Source: Pseudomonas cremoris
Lineage (GTDB): Bacteria > Pseudomonadota > Gammaproteobacteria > Pseudomonadales > Pseudomonadaceae
NCBI RefSeq assembly: GCF_014230465.1
Contig: NZ_JAAXCY010000007.1
Coordinates: 124,001-188,000, forward strand
Length of the DNA stretch: 64,000 nucleotides
Direction: 5' to 3'
Part shown: one piece after another, positions 8,585-16,516 of the stretch
How the letters are laid out: every line of letters begins with the position of its first letter
Numbering within the stretch: position 1 is the first letter of the stretch
Notes under the pieces: model-generated
Databases searched by the model: none
Seen by the model: only the letters and a program-made list of their open reading frames with translations
Told to the model about the DNA's origin: nothing
Program-made: the position numbers and the translations under genes

Positions 8585-9723
8585 CAGGCGGCCTTGCTCA
8601 GCAGGGCAGCAAACTTGCGTTTGGACTCCTCGACCGCGTCGGCGATGTCGCGTGAAGCGTTGCTCGATTCCACGCGGTAGGTCTCGGTCAGGCCATGCAT
8701 GTCGGTCTGGAAACTCAAGGTGGCGTCTGCCAGCGCGCGCACCGAATCGACCTTGATGGTCGAGCCATAACTGGCTTTTACAGCGGCTTCCAACTGTTGG
8801 TTGCCGGTGCTGCCCAGGGCTTCAAGGCCTTTGCTGATGCCGTCGGTGGTGGCGTTGAGCGTGTGGGTGGCTTCGGCCAGGCCACTGTTGCTGGTGAACG
8901 ACACGGCCAGGCCGGTGAGCACCACTTCATTGGTGGAGAAGAACGACACCATGCGCTGGTATTGGCGCTCCTTGATCACATGCACCTGGTTGATTCGTGC
9001 AAAGACCATTTCGGCAGTGTTGTAGCCCACCTTGAGGTCGTCGGCGATGTCCTTGACGATCTGGTAGCGCTTGTCCTCGTCTTGCAGCGCGCGCACGGCT
9101 TCGTCGCGACGCAGTTCCAGGGCCGAACGCTGCGCGGGTTGAAGCTGCTCGGCGGCAGTGACCTGAGCGTTGGCATCGTTCAGCGCCAGCGTGCGCTGCT
9201 CCAATGCCTGGGCTGCCACGCTGAGCACGTGCTGGGCGTCGACTTCAGCGGCTTTCATGGCCATGCGAAAGTCCATGTAGGACTCCAGGATCACGCTTTC
9301 CCGGGCGATCTGGTCGTTGGCCGATTTGCACACCTGCAGGTAGTTGTCGCGGATGTCATTGAACCGGCTGGGGATCGAGCCACGGCGCAGGTTCATCCAG
9401 CTCAGCTTGAGTTTTTCCAGGGTGTCGAGGCGGCCGTCGTCCATCCAGCCGGCCATCGCGGCGGCGTCTTCGCGGATCGACGTAAAGCGTTGGGTGATGT
9501 CCATGAAGCGTGCGGAAATATCCATGCCTTCAATCTGCTCGCGCACCATGCTGTTGAACGCGGTGGACTGTTGCAATACCGCTGCGATGGCGGTGACTTT
9601 GCTGGTGTCGTACTGGGCGACGCGGTCGAGCAGGACCAGCACCGGGGCGTCTTGGACAGGTTGCAGCAGGTTGATGCCAAGCGTGCGCAGGCCAGTGATT
9701 GCCCGTTCCAGGTAGTTGCTCAT
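8584..9723 (-). CDS. TelA-like helical protein, first gene of operon
   Basis: The 379-residue, almost wholly helical protein has no signal peptide (MSNYLERAITGLRTLG...). The overall pattern resembles divergent members of the TelA/toxic-anion-resistance group: an N-terminal helical part with many polar heptads, a stretch of LESYMDFRMAMKAAEVDAQ, and a C-terminal run VKASYGSTIKVDSVRALADA. In pseudomonads similar proteins are often labelled 'cell surface protein', which the absence of an export signal does not support. It is first in a four-gene operon (8584-9723, 8180-8584, 6861-8183, 6303-6833) driven by the promoter at 9773-9800. The TelA relationship is a moderate-confidence impression and needs a profile search. 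Confidence 0.6.
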   Translation of the reverse strand: MSNYLERAITGLRTLGINLLQPVQDAPVLVLLDRVAQYDTSKVTAIAAVLQQSTAFNSMVREQIEGMDISARFMDITQRFTSIREDAAAMAGWMDDGRLDTLEKLKLSWMNLRRGSIPSRFNDIRDNYLQVCKSANDQIARESVILESYMDFRMAMKAAEVDAQHVLSVAAQALEQRTLALNDANAQVTAAEQLQPAQRSALELRRDEAVRALQDEDKRYQIVKDIADDLKVGYNTAEMVFARINQVHVIKERQYQRMVSFFSTNEVVLTGLAVSFTSNSGLAEATHTLNATTDGISKGLEALGSTGNQQLEAAVKASYGSTIKVDSVRALADATLSFQTDMHGLTETYRVESSNASRDIADAVEESKRKFAALLSKAA

Positions 9724-9772
9724 CGTGCGTCCTTTCGTGATGTGTTCAGCACAGATTCAAGTTAAGTGGGCG

Positions 9773-9800
9773 AGTATACCGATCAGTGAAGGCAATCCAA
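9773..9800 (-). promoter_or_regulatory. sigma70-type promoter of the TelA-like operon
   Basis: On the minus strand there is a TTGGAT -35 box (9795-9800), a 16-base spacer and TATACT (9773-9778), about 50 bases before the ATG at 9723. The whole block, including spacer, repeats the promoter at 879-906 with one base difference in the -35 box. Confidence 0.65.
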
Positions 9801-9986
9801 TGGCTCTTGGCCTGAGACGCGCTGTTATAAGCCAAATCCGTCGTGCTTCGAACGCACCGCAGTGCTGTGCCGGGCGTTTCTGGACTGCGTAAAGTGTACG
9901 CCTCGATCCGCGCTTAGCTGTACGGGGCGGCGGGGGCGGCAACCCACTACTGTCACAGGCACTTCACCCTGTTTGGATGCCGCACC

Positions 9987-10595
9987 ATGTTCATGTCTAC
10001 CAGCCTGCTTTCGGCTTTTGTGCTGTTCGCCTTCGTGTCCTCGATCACGCCTGGCCCCAATAACACCATGTTGCTCGCATCGGGGGTGAACTTCGGGTTT
10101 CGCCGCTCGATGCCCCACGCCCTAGGCATCAGTGTGGGGTTCATGTTGTTGGTGATTTCGGTGGGGCTCGGCCTGGGCGAGGTGTTCAAGGTGTTTCCGT
10201 GGGCCTACACGGTCTTGCGCTACGTGGGCGCGGCGTACCTGCTGTACCTGGCGTGGAAGATTGCGACGGCGGGCGGAATGTCCGATAGCAATGATGAGCA
10301 TGGCAAACCCATGACCTTCCTTGGCGCGGCCGCGTTCCAGTGGGTCAATCCCAAGGCGTGGATCATGGCGCTGGGCGCCATCACCACCTACACGCCAGCC
10401 GAGGGTTACGTCACCAACGTGCTGGTGATCGCCTTGGTATTTGCAGTGGTGAACTTGCCCAGCGTGTGCGTATGGGTTGGCTGTGGCACGGGCTTGCGCA
10501 ATGTATTGCGCGAACCGCGCTGGCTGCGGCTGTTCAACTGGTCGATGGCCGGCTTGCTGGTGCTGTCGCTGTATCCGATGTTGTTTGCGAGCTAA
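9987..10595 (+). CDS. LysE/RhtB-family amino-acid exporter
   Basis: This 202-residue inner-membrane protein has about six hydrophobic segments and the family signature near the N-terminus (FVSSITPGPNNTMLLASG). A second conserved patch is FQWVNPKAWIMALGA in the middle. These features define the LysE/RhtB translocators, which export amino acids or related small molecules. It is monocistronic and converges with the tiny gene at 10599-10682, leaving only 3 bases between stops. The substrate cannot be read from sequence. Confidence 0.9.
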   Translation: MFMSTSLLSAFVLFAFVSSITPGPNNTMLLASGVNFGFRRSMPHALGISVGFMLLVISVGLGLGEVFKVFPWAYTVLRYVGAAYLLYLAWKIATAGGMSDSNDEHGKPMTFLGAAAFQWVNPKAWIMALGAITTYTPAEGYVTNVLVIALVFAVVNLPSVCVWVGCGTGLRNVLREPRWLRLFNWSMAGLLVLSLYPMLFAS

Positions 10596-10598
10596 GTG

Positions 10599-10682
10599 TC
10601 AGACCGGCGAAATGGTTGCCAGCAGGCCGATGCCGATGGTCAATACCAAAAAGCCGAACAGGAAAAGTGCCATCTTGGTCAT
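10599..10682 (-). CDS. 27-residue single-pass membrane peptide
   Basis: The minus-strand ATG at 10682 is preceded by a strong GGAGG at normal spacing and opens a 27-codon frame, MTKMALFLFGFLVLTIGIGL and seven more residues ending in Val. Nearly the whole peptide is one hydrophobic helix with a short positive N-terminus, so it should sit in the inner membrane with its N-terminus in the cytoplasm. A longer in-frame version from 10838 lacks a good ribosome site. The function is unknown. Confidence 0.55.
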   Translation of the reverse strand: MTKMALFLFGFLVLTIGIGLLATISPV

Positions 10683-10983
10683 AAGGCCTCCGAAGGGAAG
10701 GGGAGCGACAGGGACATTCCTGTCGCACTCGACAAGCGTGTCGGGCATGACGCTATTGTCCGCGCAGTGCAGATTTCGGTACAGGCGCAGATAACACTCA
10801 AAAAACCGTATCAGATGTAGCTGTGACTGCTGTACCAAGGGTTGCGCGTTGGACCGGGTTTCTAAAGATCAGCCAGGTGGGCGGTGTTTTAGTCGTTGTA
10901 TGGCGCCCGACAACCTGTAATCTTCCTACGCAACAGTGAGAAATAGCATCAGGCTTCAGGCCGCTTTCGTCGTGCGAGGACAT

Positions 10984-11652
10984 ATGCAACGTTGGTTGAG
11001 CAAATACCGTTACGTCATTATCTTCTGGCTGTGCTTCGGCATGTTCCGAACGTCCCTGGCCGACTGGAACCCTATTCCGTCCGGCTCCATGCGCCCGACC
11101 CTGGTCGAGGGGGATGTGGTGTTGGTGAACCGCGTGGCCTATGACCTCAAGCTACCCCTCACCGATATTTCGCTGGTCAAGCTGGATAACCCGCAACGCG
11201 GCGATGTGGTGACCTTTACCTCGCCCAAGGACGGTGTGCGCCTGATCAAGCGCATCGTCGGCATCCCAGGTGACACGCTGCAAATGAAGGACGAGGTGTT
11301 GTGGGTCAACGGCGTGCCGGCCAGCTACGCCGACGCGCAATCCTTCAGCGAGCGCGTGGCGCCAGGCCAATTCATCCCCGCGATCAAGCTGACCGAGCAG
11401 GCCGCGTCCAGCCAGCGCACGGTGCAAATCATGCCGCAGGTACGTGCAATGCGCGACTTCGGCCCAGTGGTGGTGCCTGCCGACAATTACTTCATGCTGG
11501 GGGACAACCGCGACAACAGCGCTGATTCGCGGTACATCGGCTTTGTGCCGCGCCGGTTGCTGATCGGGCACGCGCACCATATCCTCGCCTCCGCGCAGAT
11601 CCTGGATCACTGGATGCCACGATTTCGCCGATTCGGGGCGCCAATCCTCTAA
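10984..11652 (+). CDS. lepB: signal peptidase I (second, short LepB-type paralogue)
   Basis: This serine protease removes signal peptides at the outer face of the inner membrane. From the ATG at 10984 (AGGA seven bases upstream) it has 222 residues. One N-terminal membrane anchor lies at residues 10-26. The catalytic Ser35 is in PSGSMRPTL and the general-base Lys89 is in RLIKRIVGIPGD. The late family box LGDNRDNSADSRYIGFVPR is also present. The canonical Pseudomonas LepB is longer (about 284 residues, two anchors) and follows lepA; neither lepA nor rnc is here. This is therefore probably the accessory copy and may process a subset of substrates. Confidence 0.88.
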   Translation: MQRWLSKYRYVIIFWLCFGMFRTSLADWNPIPSGSMRPTLVEGDVVLVNRVAYDLKLPLTDISLVKLDNPQRGDVVTFTSPKDGVRLIKRIVGIPGDTLQMKDEVLWVNGVPASYADAQSFSERVAPGQFIPAIKLTEQAASSQRTVQIMPQVRAMRDFGPVVVPADNYFMLGDNRDNSADSRYIGFVPRRLLIGHAHHILASAQILDHWMPRFRRFGAPIL

Positions 11653-11695
11653 GATGGCGCCCACTGCATCAACAATAAAAGTGGGCTGACCCTCG

Positions 11696-12703
11696 ATGGA
11701 AAGACGTCAATTCAGCGGTGGCATGAAGGGTAAGAACCTGCGCTACCTCAACGAAACCCAGCAGCCGACGTCAGTTACCCGCGTCGGCTTCTTGCTGCTC
11801 GAACACTTTTCCCTGCCGGCATTCACCCAGACCCTCGACACCCTCATTACCGCCAACCTGTTGCGCCCCGACCTGTTTGCCACACGCACCTTCGGTTGTG
11901 GCGACGGTGAAGTGATCAGCGACCTGGGCCTGGTCATCCGGCCCGATGCGCGCCTCGACATCACGGCGCTGCAAGACCTTGACCTGCTGGTGATCTGCGG
12001 TGGTTTCCGTACCGAACTCAAGGCCGGCGAAGACTTCATCCACTTGCTGCGCAGCGCTGCCGAACACGGCATCAGCCTGGCCGGCTTGTGGAACGGCTCA
12101 TGGTTCCTCGGCCGCGCCGGCCTGCTGCAAGACTACCGCTGCGCCATCCATCCCGAACATCGCCCGGCGTTGGCGGAAGTGTCCAAGGCCGCCCAGGTCA
12201 CCAGCGAACCTTACGTTATCGATCGCGACCGGCTGACCGCCTCAAGCCCTTCGGGCGCGTTCCACATGGCCCTGGACTGGATCAAGAGCCTGCACGGCAA
12301 AGCCCTGGTCGAGGGCATCGAAGATATTTTGGCGTTTGAAGAGTCGCGCTACCGGCGCATCAAGCCCACCGAAAACGTCAGCGTCAGCGCGCCCTTGCGT
12401 GAAGTGGTCAAGCTGATGGACGCCAACCTTGAAGAGCCCCTGGAACTGGACCAACTTGCGGTCTACGCCGGCCGCTCGCGCCGCCAACTCGAACGGCTGT
12501 TCAAGGAACAACTGGGCACCACGCCGCAGCGCTACTACATGGAACTGCGCGTCACCGAGGCCCGGCGGTTGCTGCAGCACACGGAGTTGTCCCAGGTGGA
12601 AGTGTTGGTGGCATGCGGTTTTGTGTCGCCGAGTCATTTCAGCAAGTGCTACAGCTCATATTTCGGATATCGCCCCTCGAAGGAGAAGCGGTTGGTGAAG
12701 TAG
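11696..12703 (+). CDS. GlxA/ArgR-type AraC-family regulator with DJ-1/GATase-like domain
   Basis: This 335-residue transcription factor has an N-terminal class-I glutamine-amidotransferase-like sensor domain (about residues 28-190; VGFLLLEHFSLPAFTQTLD, then VICGGFRTE, then LAGLWNGSWFLG). A C-terminal AraC helix-turn-helix pair follows (about 235-330; LDQLAVYAGRSRRQLERLFK, then FVSPSHFSKCYSSYFGYRPS). In pseudomonads this architecture senses amines, betaines or amino acids (ArgR, GbdR, CdhR, SouR), but I cannot assign it to one of these. It follows lepB by 43 bases with no obvious functional link. A start at 11723 (MKGKNL) is also possible. Confidence 0.85.
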   Translation: MERRQFSGGMKGKNLRYLNETQQPTSVTRVGFLLLEHFSLPAFTQTLDTLITANLLRPDLFATRTFGCGDGEVISDLGLVIRPDARLDITALQDLDLLVICGGFRTELKAGEDFIHLLRSAAEHGISLAGLWNGSWFLGRAGLLQDYRCAIHPEHRPALAEVSKAAQVTSEPYVIDRDRLTASSPSGAFHMALDWIKSLHGKALVEGIEDILAFEESRYRRIKPTENVSVSAPLREVVKLMDANLEEPLELDQLAVYAGRSRRQLERLFKEQLGTTPQRYYMELRVTEARRLLQHTELSQVEVLVACGFVSPSHFSKCYSSYFGYRPSKEKRLVK

Positions 12704-12756
12704 CCAATCACAGGGGATCGGTGTTTATACCCGTACCGCGCCCGGTGAAGTTCCAA

Positions 12757-12786
12757 TGTGTGAGCTGGCTTGCTTGCGATGGCCAT
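12757..12786 (+). repeat. solitary REP-like half element
   Basis: The sequence GTGTGAGCTGGCTTGCTTGC matches the left arm of the pseudomonad REP family seen elsewhere in the window (for example the complement at 51118-51143), but no facing arm is present close by. Confidence 0.5.
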
Positions 12787-12823
12787 AGGCATCTACACAT
12801 CTATCGGAGGCACAAGTGCAATC

Positions 12824-12943
12824 TGTAGTGAGCGGGCTTGTCCCGCGCTGGGTGGCGAAGCCGCCCCAATAATGTGCCTGGTTTCTGGGCGGCTTCGATA
12901 CCCGGCTGGGCGGTGCGATAATTTAACAAGCCCGCTCACTACA
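12824..12943. repeat. long palindromic intergenic repeat, copy 1
   Basis: Perfect 17-base outer arms TGTAGTGAGCGGGCTTG (12824-12840) and their complement (12927-12943) enclose imperfect inner arms around GGCGAAGCCGCCCC and GGGCGGCTTCG. The same element, better preserved, occurs at 42556-42687. The remaining sequence of this 340-base gap (12704-13046) shows no gene. Confidence 0.75.
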
Positions 12944-13046
12944 CAATGGTGTGGCAAGTCTTGCTGCAATGGCGGAGGGTCAGGTACGAAACTCATCACC
13001 TTTACCGCCTCCATCGCCAGCGCTACGACCGAGAGCACAGGACTGG

Positions 13047-14975
13047 TCATTCAGCCCGGTTGAAACTCAGTGATGAAACCTGTGTTGCCAAGTAGGCATG
13101 TGCAGGCGCAACGGCAGAGCTGGCGAGTACCAGCAGGCTAAGCGTGTCACCCATCAAATCCAATACGCCACACAATGTGCTCACGGTTGCTTTAGCCGTA
13201 TCGGCAAAGACGAGGCTTACGGATTGACGTGTGAGCTTGCTGCCTACCGCATTGATATCCGTGAATCCCGTTAACTCGCAGCGCGTGCCAACGCAGGTGA
13301 AAGTACCTCGCACACTACCCACTTGCCGTTTGCTATCGCTGTACACATTCAAGACTAAAGAGTGCCCATCGCTTGTGACCCATCTGCCCGCGAGTGCGCT
13401 CTCAATTGGCAGAGGTTGGTTGTCGACGCTGGGCGTCAGTAGTGATTGTTTTTTAATCCGTCGATACACCAACTTGTCGATATAGCTCCCTCGGTTGGCG
13501 AGTTCAGGGAAGTCGCTGGTTGCAACCAGCAGGTGGGACAGTGTCAGCGCATCGCCTTGGTCTGTGATGCTTAGCTGTCCGCTCAAGCCGGAGACCCAAT
13601 TCCAACTGGGGTCTTGTTTTGAGTCGCCAAGGTCATGCCAATTAATAGCCAGCGCCAGTGGTTGGTTCCTTGTGCGGGAAGCCCCTGCGCCCATCAGGCA
13701 ACCTGTGATCAAGTAATGGCCGGTTGATCCGGTAGAGGATTGATAGCGGCCGTTGACCTGCTGCCCGGTCACTTCCAACGTCATCACCGAACCGTAGTCA
13801 TTCGTCCAGGTGCCCGCGACACACGCGCTTTGAACATTAGGGCCTGGCAGGCTGACGCTTCCACTCAGTACTGCTCTTGTGCCCGGCACAAACAGTTTTG
13901 ACGATGATCGAGTGATGATCTGTGGTCCATCAGGGCGATTGAATAGCCAGATACCCACGGGTGCCAACGAATACACCTCGCTGTTGCACTTCACCACTTG
14001 GTATTCATACACGGTGTAGCAATGCTCCATCACCAATGACCCCACCAGCGCCAGGTCCTTTAGGCCCAGCGGTGCGAATTGAGGCAGCGTCTGGCCTTTT
14101 TGAGGGCCTTCCTCTATCAGGGTGTTGTAGAGGTCAGCACCCAGAGTGAGTTCACCGTCCGAAAAACCCAACACGATATCGGGTCGTCCGCCCGCCGCAA
14201 TCCGGGCCAGGGTTTGGCGCATCAACGTGTCGTCACCCTTGAACTGCGATGAGCCCGAGTCGAGAGCAAACTTGATATCGGTCGCCAGTGTTTCTTCGCC
14301 TATCGAATAGGACTTTAAGTCGGTCGACCAGATGTACTCCACACCGGGCAGCGTGCTGTAGACAGACCAGGGCAAGAAGAGGTGGGAGCCCTGGGTTTTT
14401 GATGGGTCGACAGCGCCCATTTGGCAAGTGCCGTTGCGTTTGCCGGCATCCCAGTCAAACGCTACAAACGGATGAGCAGGGTCCAGTTGCCCGTCACGCA
14501 TCAACGTCTGGAGCACGAAGGAACTGCGACCCTCCACATAAGCACTGCTGCATGGCAGGCCAAGGCCTCCATCCCAATCCAACTGCCTGAATTGCTCGCC
14601 AGCGTACGCTGCCGCTAGGAATAGTTGGGTATCTAGGCGCGCACCAGCAGGTGTCGTCAGGACGTCCGAGGCTGACTCGACTTGCATTGTGCCCCAGGGT
14701 CCAAAGCTGTAGGGCCGACGCAGGCAGTCGGTATAGGTAAAGGTACTGGACGCCTCGATATCAAAACGTCCACCGGCGAAGTGTGTGCATTCATCGGCGG
14801 TGCAAAGTGTCGAAGTGATCCAGCTCATGTTCGTACCCGAATCGAGTGAGAACTTGAGCGATTGGGCAGGGGTTCCAAGCGCTATCGTGCAATACCAGGG
14901 CGAAGCACCATTGTTTTGGAAAGGTCCGCGCTGCATGGGGAACACCAAAGTGGCGGGTAACGATTTACTGTTCAT
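13047..14975 (-). CDS. pepsin-like aspartic protease fused to two avidin-like domains
   Basis: This is a 642-residue protein with start ATG 14975 behind GGAG. Residues 1-345 look like a family A1 aspartic protease. The first catalytic loop is FSLDSGTNMSW (Asp45-Ser-Gly) and the second is FALDSGSSQF (Asp239-Ser-Gly), with paired Cys residues between; the usual DTG is DSG in both lobes. Residues 384-505 read as an avidin/streptavidin domain: AGTWTNDYGS (Asn392, Ser396), NGRYQSSTG (Tyr411, Ser413), ALAINW (Trp446), WNWVSGLSGQL and a late Asp500. Biotin-contacting Asn, Tyr, Ser, Trp and Asp positions appear kept, but the streptavidin Trp108 position looks like His481. Residues 527-620 (ALAGRWVTSDGHSLVL...) look like a second, more degenerate avidin-like barrel. 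There is no signal peptide. The function is unknown; whether it binds biotin or is a protease is untested. Confidence 0.72.
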   Translation of the reverse strand: MNSKSLPATLVFPMQRGPFQNNGASPWYCTIALGTPAQSLKFSLDSGTNMSWITSTLCTADECTHFAGGRFDIEASSTFTYTDCLRRPYSFGPWGTMQVESASDVLTTPAGARLDTQLFLAAAYAGEQFRQLDWDGGLGLPCSSAYVEGRSSFVLQTLMRDGQLDPAHPFVAFDWDAGKRNGTCQMGAVDPSKTQGSHLFLPWSVYSTLPGVEYIWSTDLKSYSIGEETLATDIKFALDSGSSQFKGDDTLMRQTLARIAAGGRPDIVLGFSDGELTLGADLYNTLIEEGPQKGQTLPQFAPLGLKDLALVGSLVMEHCYTVYEYQVVKCNSEVYSLAPVGIWLFNRPDGPQIITRSSSKLFVPGTRAVLSGSVSLPGPNVQSACVAGTWTNDYGSVMTLEVTGQQVNGRYQSSTGSTGHYLITGCLMGAGASRTRNQPLALAINWHDLGDSKQDPSWNWVSGLSGQLSITDQGDALTLSHLLVATSDFPELANRGSYIDKLVYRRIKKQSLLTPSVDNQPLPIESALAGRWVTSDGHSLVLNVYSDSKRQVGSVRGTFTCVGTRCELTGFTDINAVGSKLTRQSVSLVFADTAKATVSTLCGVLDLMGDTLSLLVLASSAVAPAHAYLATQVSSLSFNRAE

Positions 14976-14999
14976 GAAAACTCCATTTTCGTAGAGAAC

Positions 15000-15031
15000 G
15001 CAGGGCTCGCGACAGACATCGCGTGCCCTGC
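15000..15031. repeat. imperfect inverted repeat upstream of the protease-avidin gene
   Basis: Arms GCAGGGCTCGCG and CGCGTGCCCTGC pair with a single mismatch around an 8-base loop. The repeat lies 25 bases upstream of the start of the protease-avidin gene and 108 bases after the end of the MFS gene. It could be a terminator without a U-run, an operator, or a leader hairpin. Confidence 0.4.
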
Positions 15032-15138
15032 ACGGAGCGCTTGAGTACGCCGCGTCCCATTCGGCCTGGGTTTTCGGTCTGCGACTGCCAGGGGTGTACG
15101 CTGGAAACGGTTGGATTTGTCGCGCAAGCGGGCCAGTC

Positions 15139-16497
15139 TCAGCGCAATGCCTTGCCCTCCGTTTCAGGAATGAACACCACTACAATCACCGTCACGAGCA
15201 AAAACACGTTGATGATGGTGGTCGTCAGGTTAAACGACGAACCATAAGCAATCAGGGCGCCAATGAGCGACGGAGCGAGTACGTTCGCGATGCGCTGGGC
15301 AAAAATCGCCCAGCCGTAACCGACGGTGCGTAGCGGGGTAGGGTAGAGCTCTCCAATCCAGGCACCCCATACGCCCCAAGCGCCAAGACTGAAAAACGCC
15401 AAGGCGAAGTTGCTCAGATAGAGCATTTCCAGCGTGTGGGCATTGGCAAACCCATAGCCAGCCAGTACAGAGGCGCTGATAAAGCCCACGACGACTTTTT
15501 TGCGTCCAAAGCGTCCCGTCAAATACGACGCAGCCATGTAGCCCGGGATCATGCACAGGGCTGACAGCGCGATAAAACCATAGCTTTGGGGCAGGCTCAA
15601 ACCGCGCTGTTGCAACAGCGTCGGTAACCAAGTCTGCAAACCCCAATAACCCCAGGAGAAAGTGAAATTGACGGTGATTTGCAGCGCACTGATCTTGAGC
15701 CATGCACAGCTGAATAGCTCACGCTGACGGCCCGACACACTGCGATCCACCGTCAACGTGCATTCATCAGACACGTGCACCGCGCCATCGCTCAACGTGC
15801 AGATCGTTCGCCTGGCTTCTGCCTGGCGCCCTACTGAGGCGAGCCAATAGGGCGACTCCGGCACCCAACGCGCCACGGCTATCGCCCATAACCCGCCGAG
15901 TGAGCTCAACACAATGATTGCGCGCCAACCGTAGGGCAGCAGCCATACCGTGGCGCCCAAGGCGAGCAGCATGCCTATAGGCCAGCCAGCGGCTAGATAG
16001 ACCGTCAACGCGCCCCGTTGACTGACCGGTAACAGCTCCTGAAAGTGTGCGAACGTCACCACCATCATGCCCACCGCCGCAATTCCGGAAAGCAGCCGCA
16101 ACGCATAAAGGGTCGAGTAGTCAGGTGCAAACGCGCTGGCCATGGAAATCAGTCCGTAAGCGCCTAGGCTCCAGACAATCGCCCGCTTGCGGCCAAATCG
16201 TTCGGCAAGTCTGCCCCAGCCCAATGCCCCCAAGAGCATGCCGATAAACATTGCGCTGATCAGGTGACCCACGGCCAGTGCATCCAGGGCAAACTCAGCG
16301 GCAATCAATGGCGCGGTGTAGACGATGATCATCATCTCCCACGCTTCAATCGCAAAGACAAAGAACAACACCAGGCAGCACTGTAAATGGGCGCGGGTAA
16401 GGGGGACGTCTCTGAAGAGATCACCCACCTTGCGGGTGCGCCCCTCGGCATCCGGTTCCGAGTGGGCAGGGTGGAGCATTGGAGGTGTATCACTCAT
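15139..16497 (-). CDS. MFS transporter of the hydantoin-type cluster
   Basis: This is a 452-residue inner-membrane transporter with about 12 membrane segments. It shows the MFS motif A (GWGRLAERFGRKRAIV) after segment 2, its repeat ASYLTGRFGRKKVVV in the second half, and a central cytoplasmic loop. It resembles the sugar/aromatic-acid symporter branches (AAHS-like). The ATG at 16497, with AAGGA upstream, is preferred over the longer in-frame start at 16629. It lies 19 bases after the racemase gene and is last in the catabolic operon, so it probably imports the substrate. The substrate is not determinable here. Confidence 0.88.
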   Translation of the reverse strand: MSDTPPMLHPAHSEPDAEGRTRKVGDLFRDVPLTRAHLQCCLVLFFVFAIEAWEMMIIVYTAPLIAAEFALDALAVGHLISAMFIGMLLGALGWGRLAERFGRKRAIVWSLGAYGLISMASAFAPDYSTLYALRLLSGIAAVGMMVVTFAHFQELLPVSQRGALTVYLAAGWPIGMLLALGATVWLLPYGWRAIIVLSSLGGLWAIAVARWVPESPYWLASVGRQAEARRTICTLSDGAVHVSDECTLTVDRSVSGRQRELFSCAWLKISALQITVNFTFSWGYWGLQTWLPTLLQQRGLSLPQSYGFIALSALCMIPGYMAASYLTGRFGRKKVVVGFISASVLAGYGFANAHTLEMLYLSNFALAFFSLGAWGVWGAWIGELYPTPLRTVGYGWAIFAQRIANVLAPSLIGALIAYGSSFNLTTTIINVFLLVTVIVVVFIPETEGKALR

Positions 16498-16516
16498 GAT
16501 CGCAATCCTTTCAAAG

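Noticed and set aside
10798..10989. 63-codon frame antisense to the lepB leader
   Set aside because: No ribosome site, biased composition and no recognisable features.
12704..13046. Possible small genes in the gap around the first long palindrome
   Set aside because: The only frames run through the palindrome and have no ribosome site or family features.
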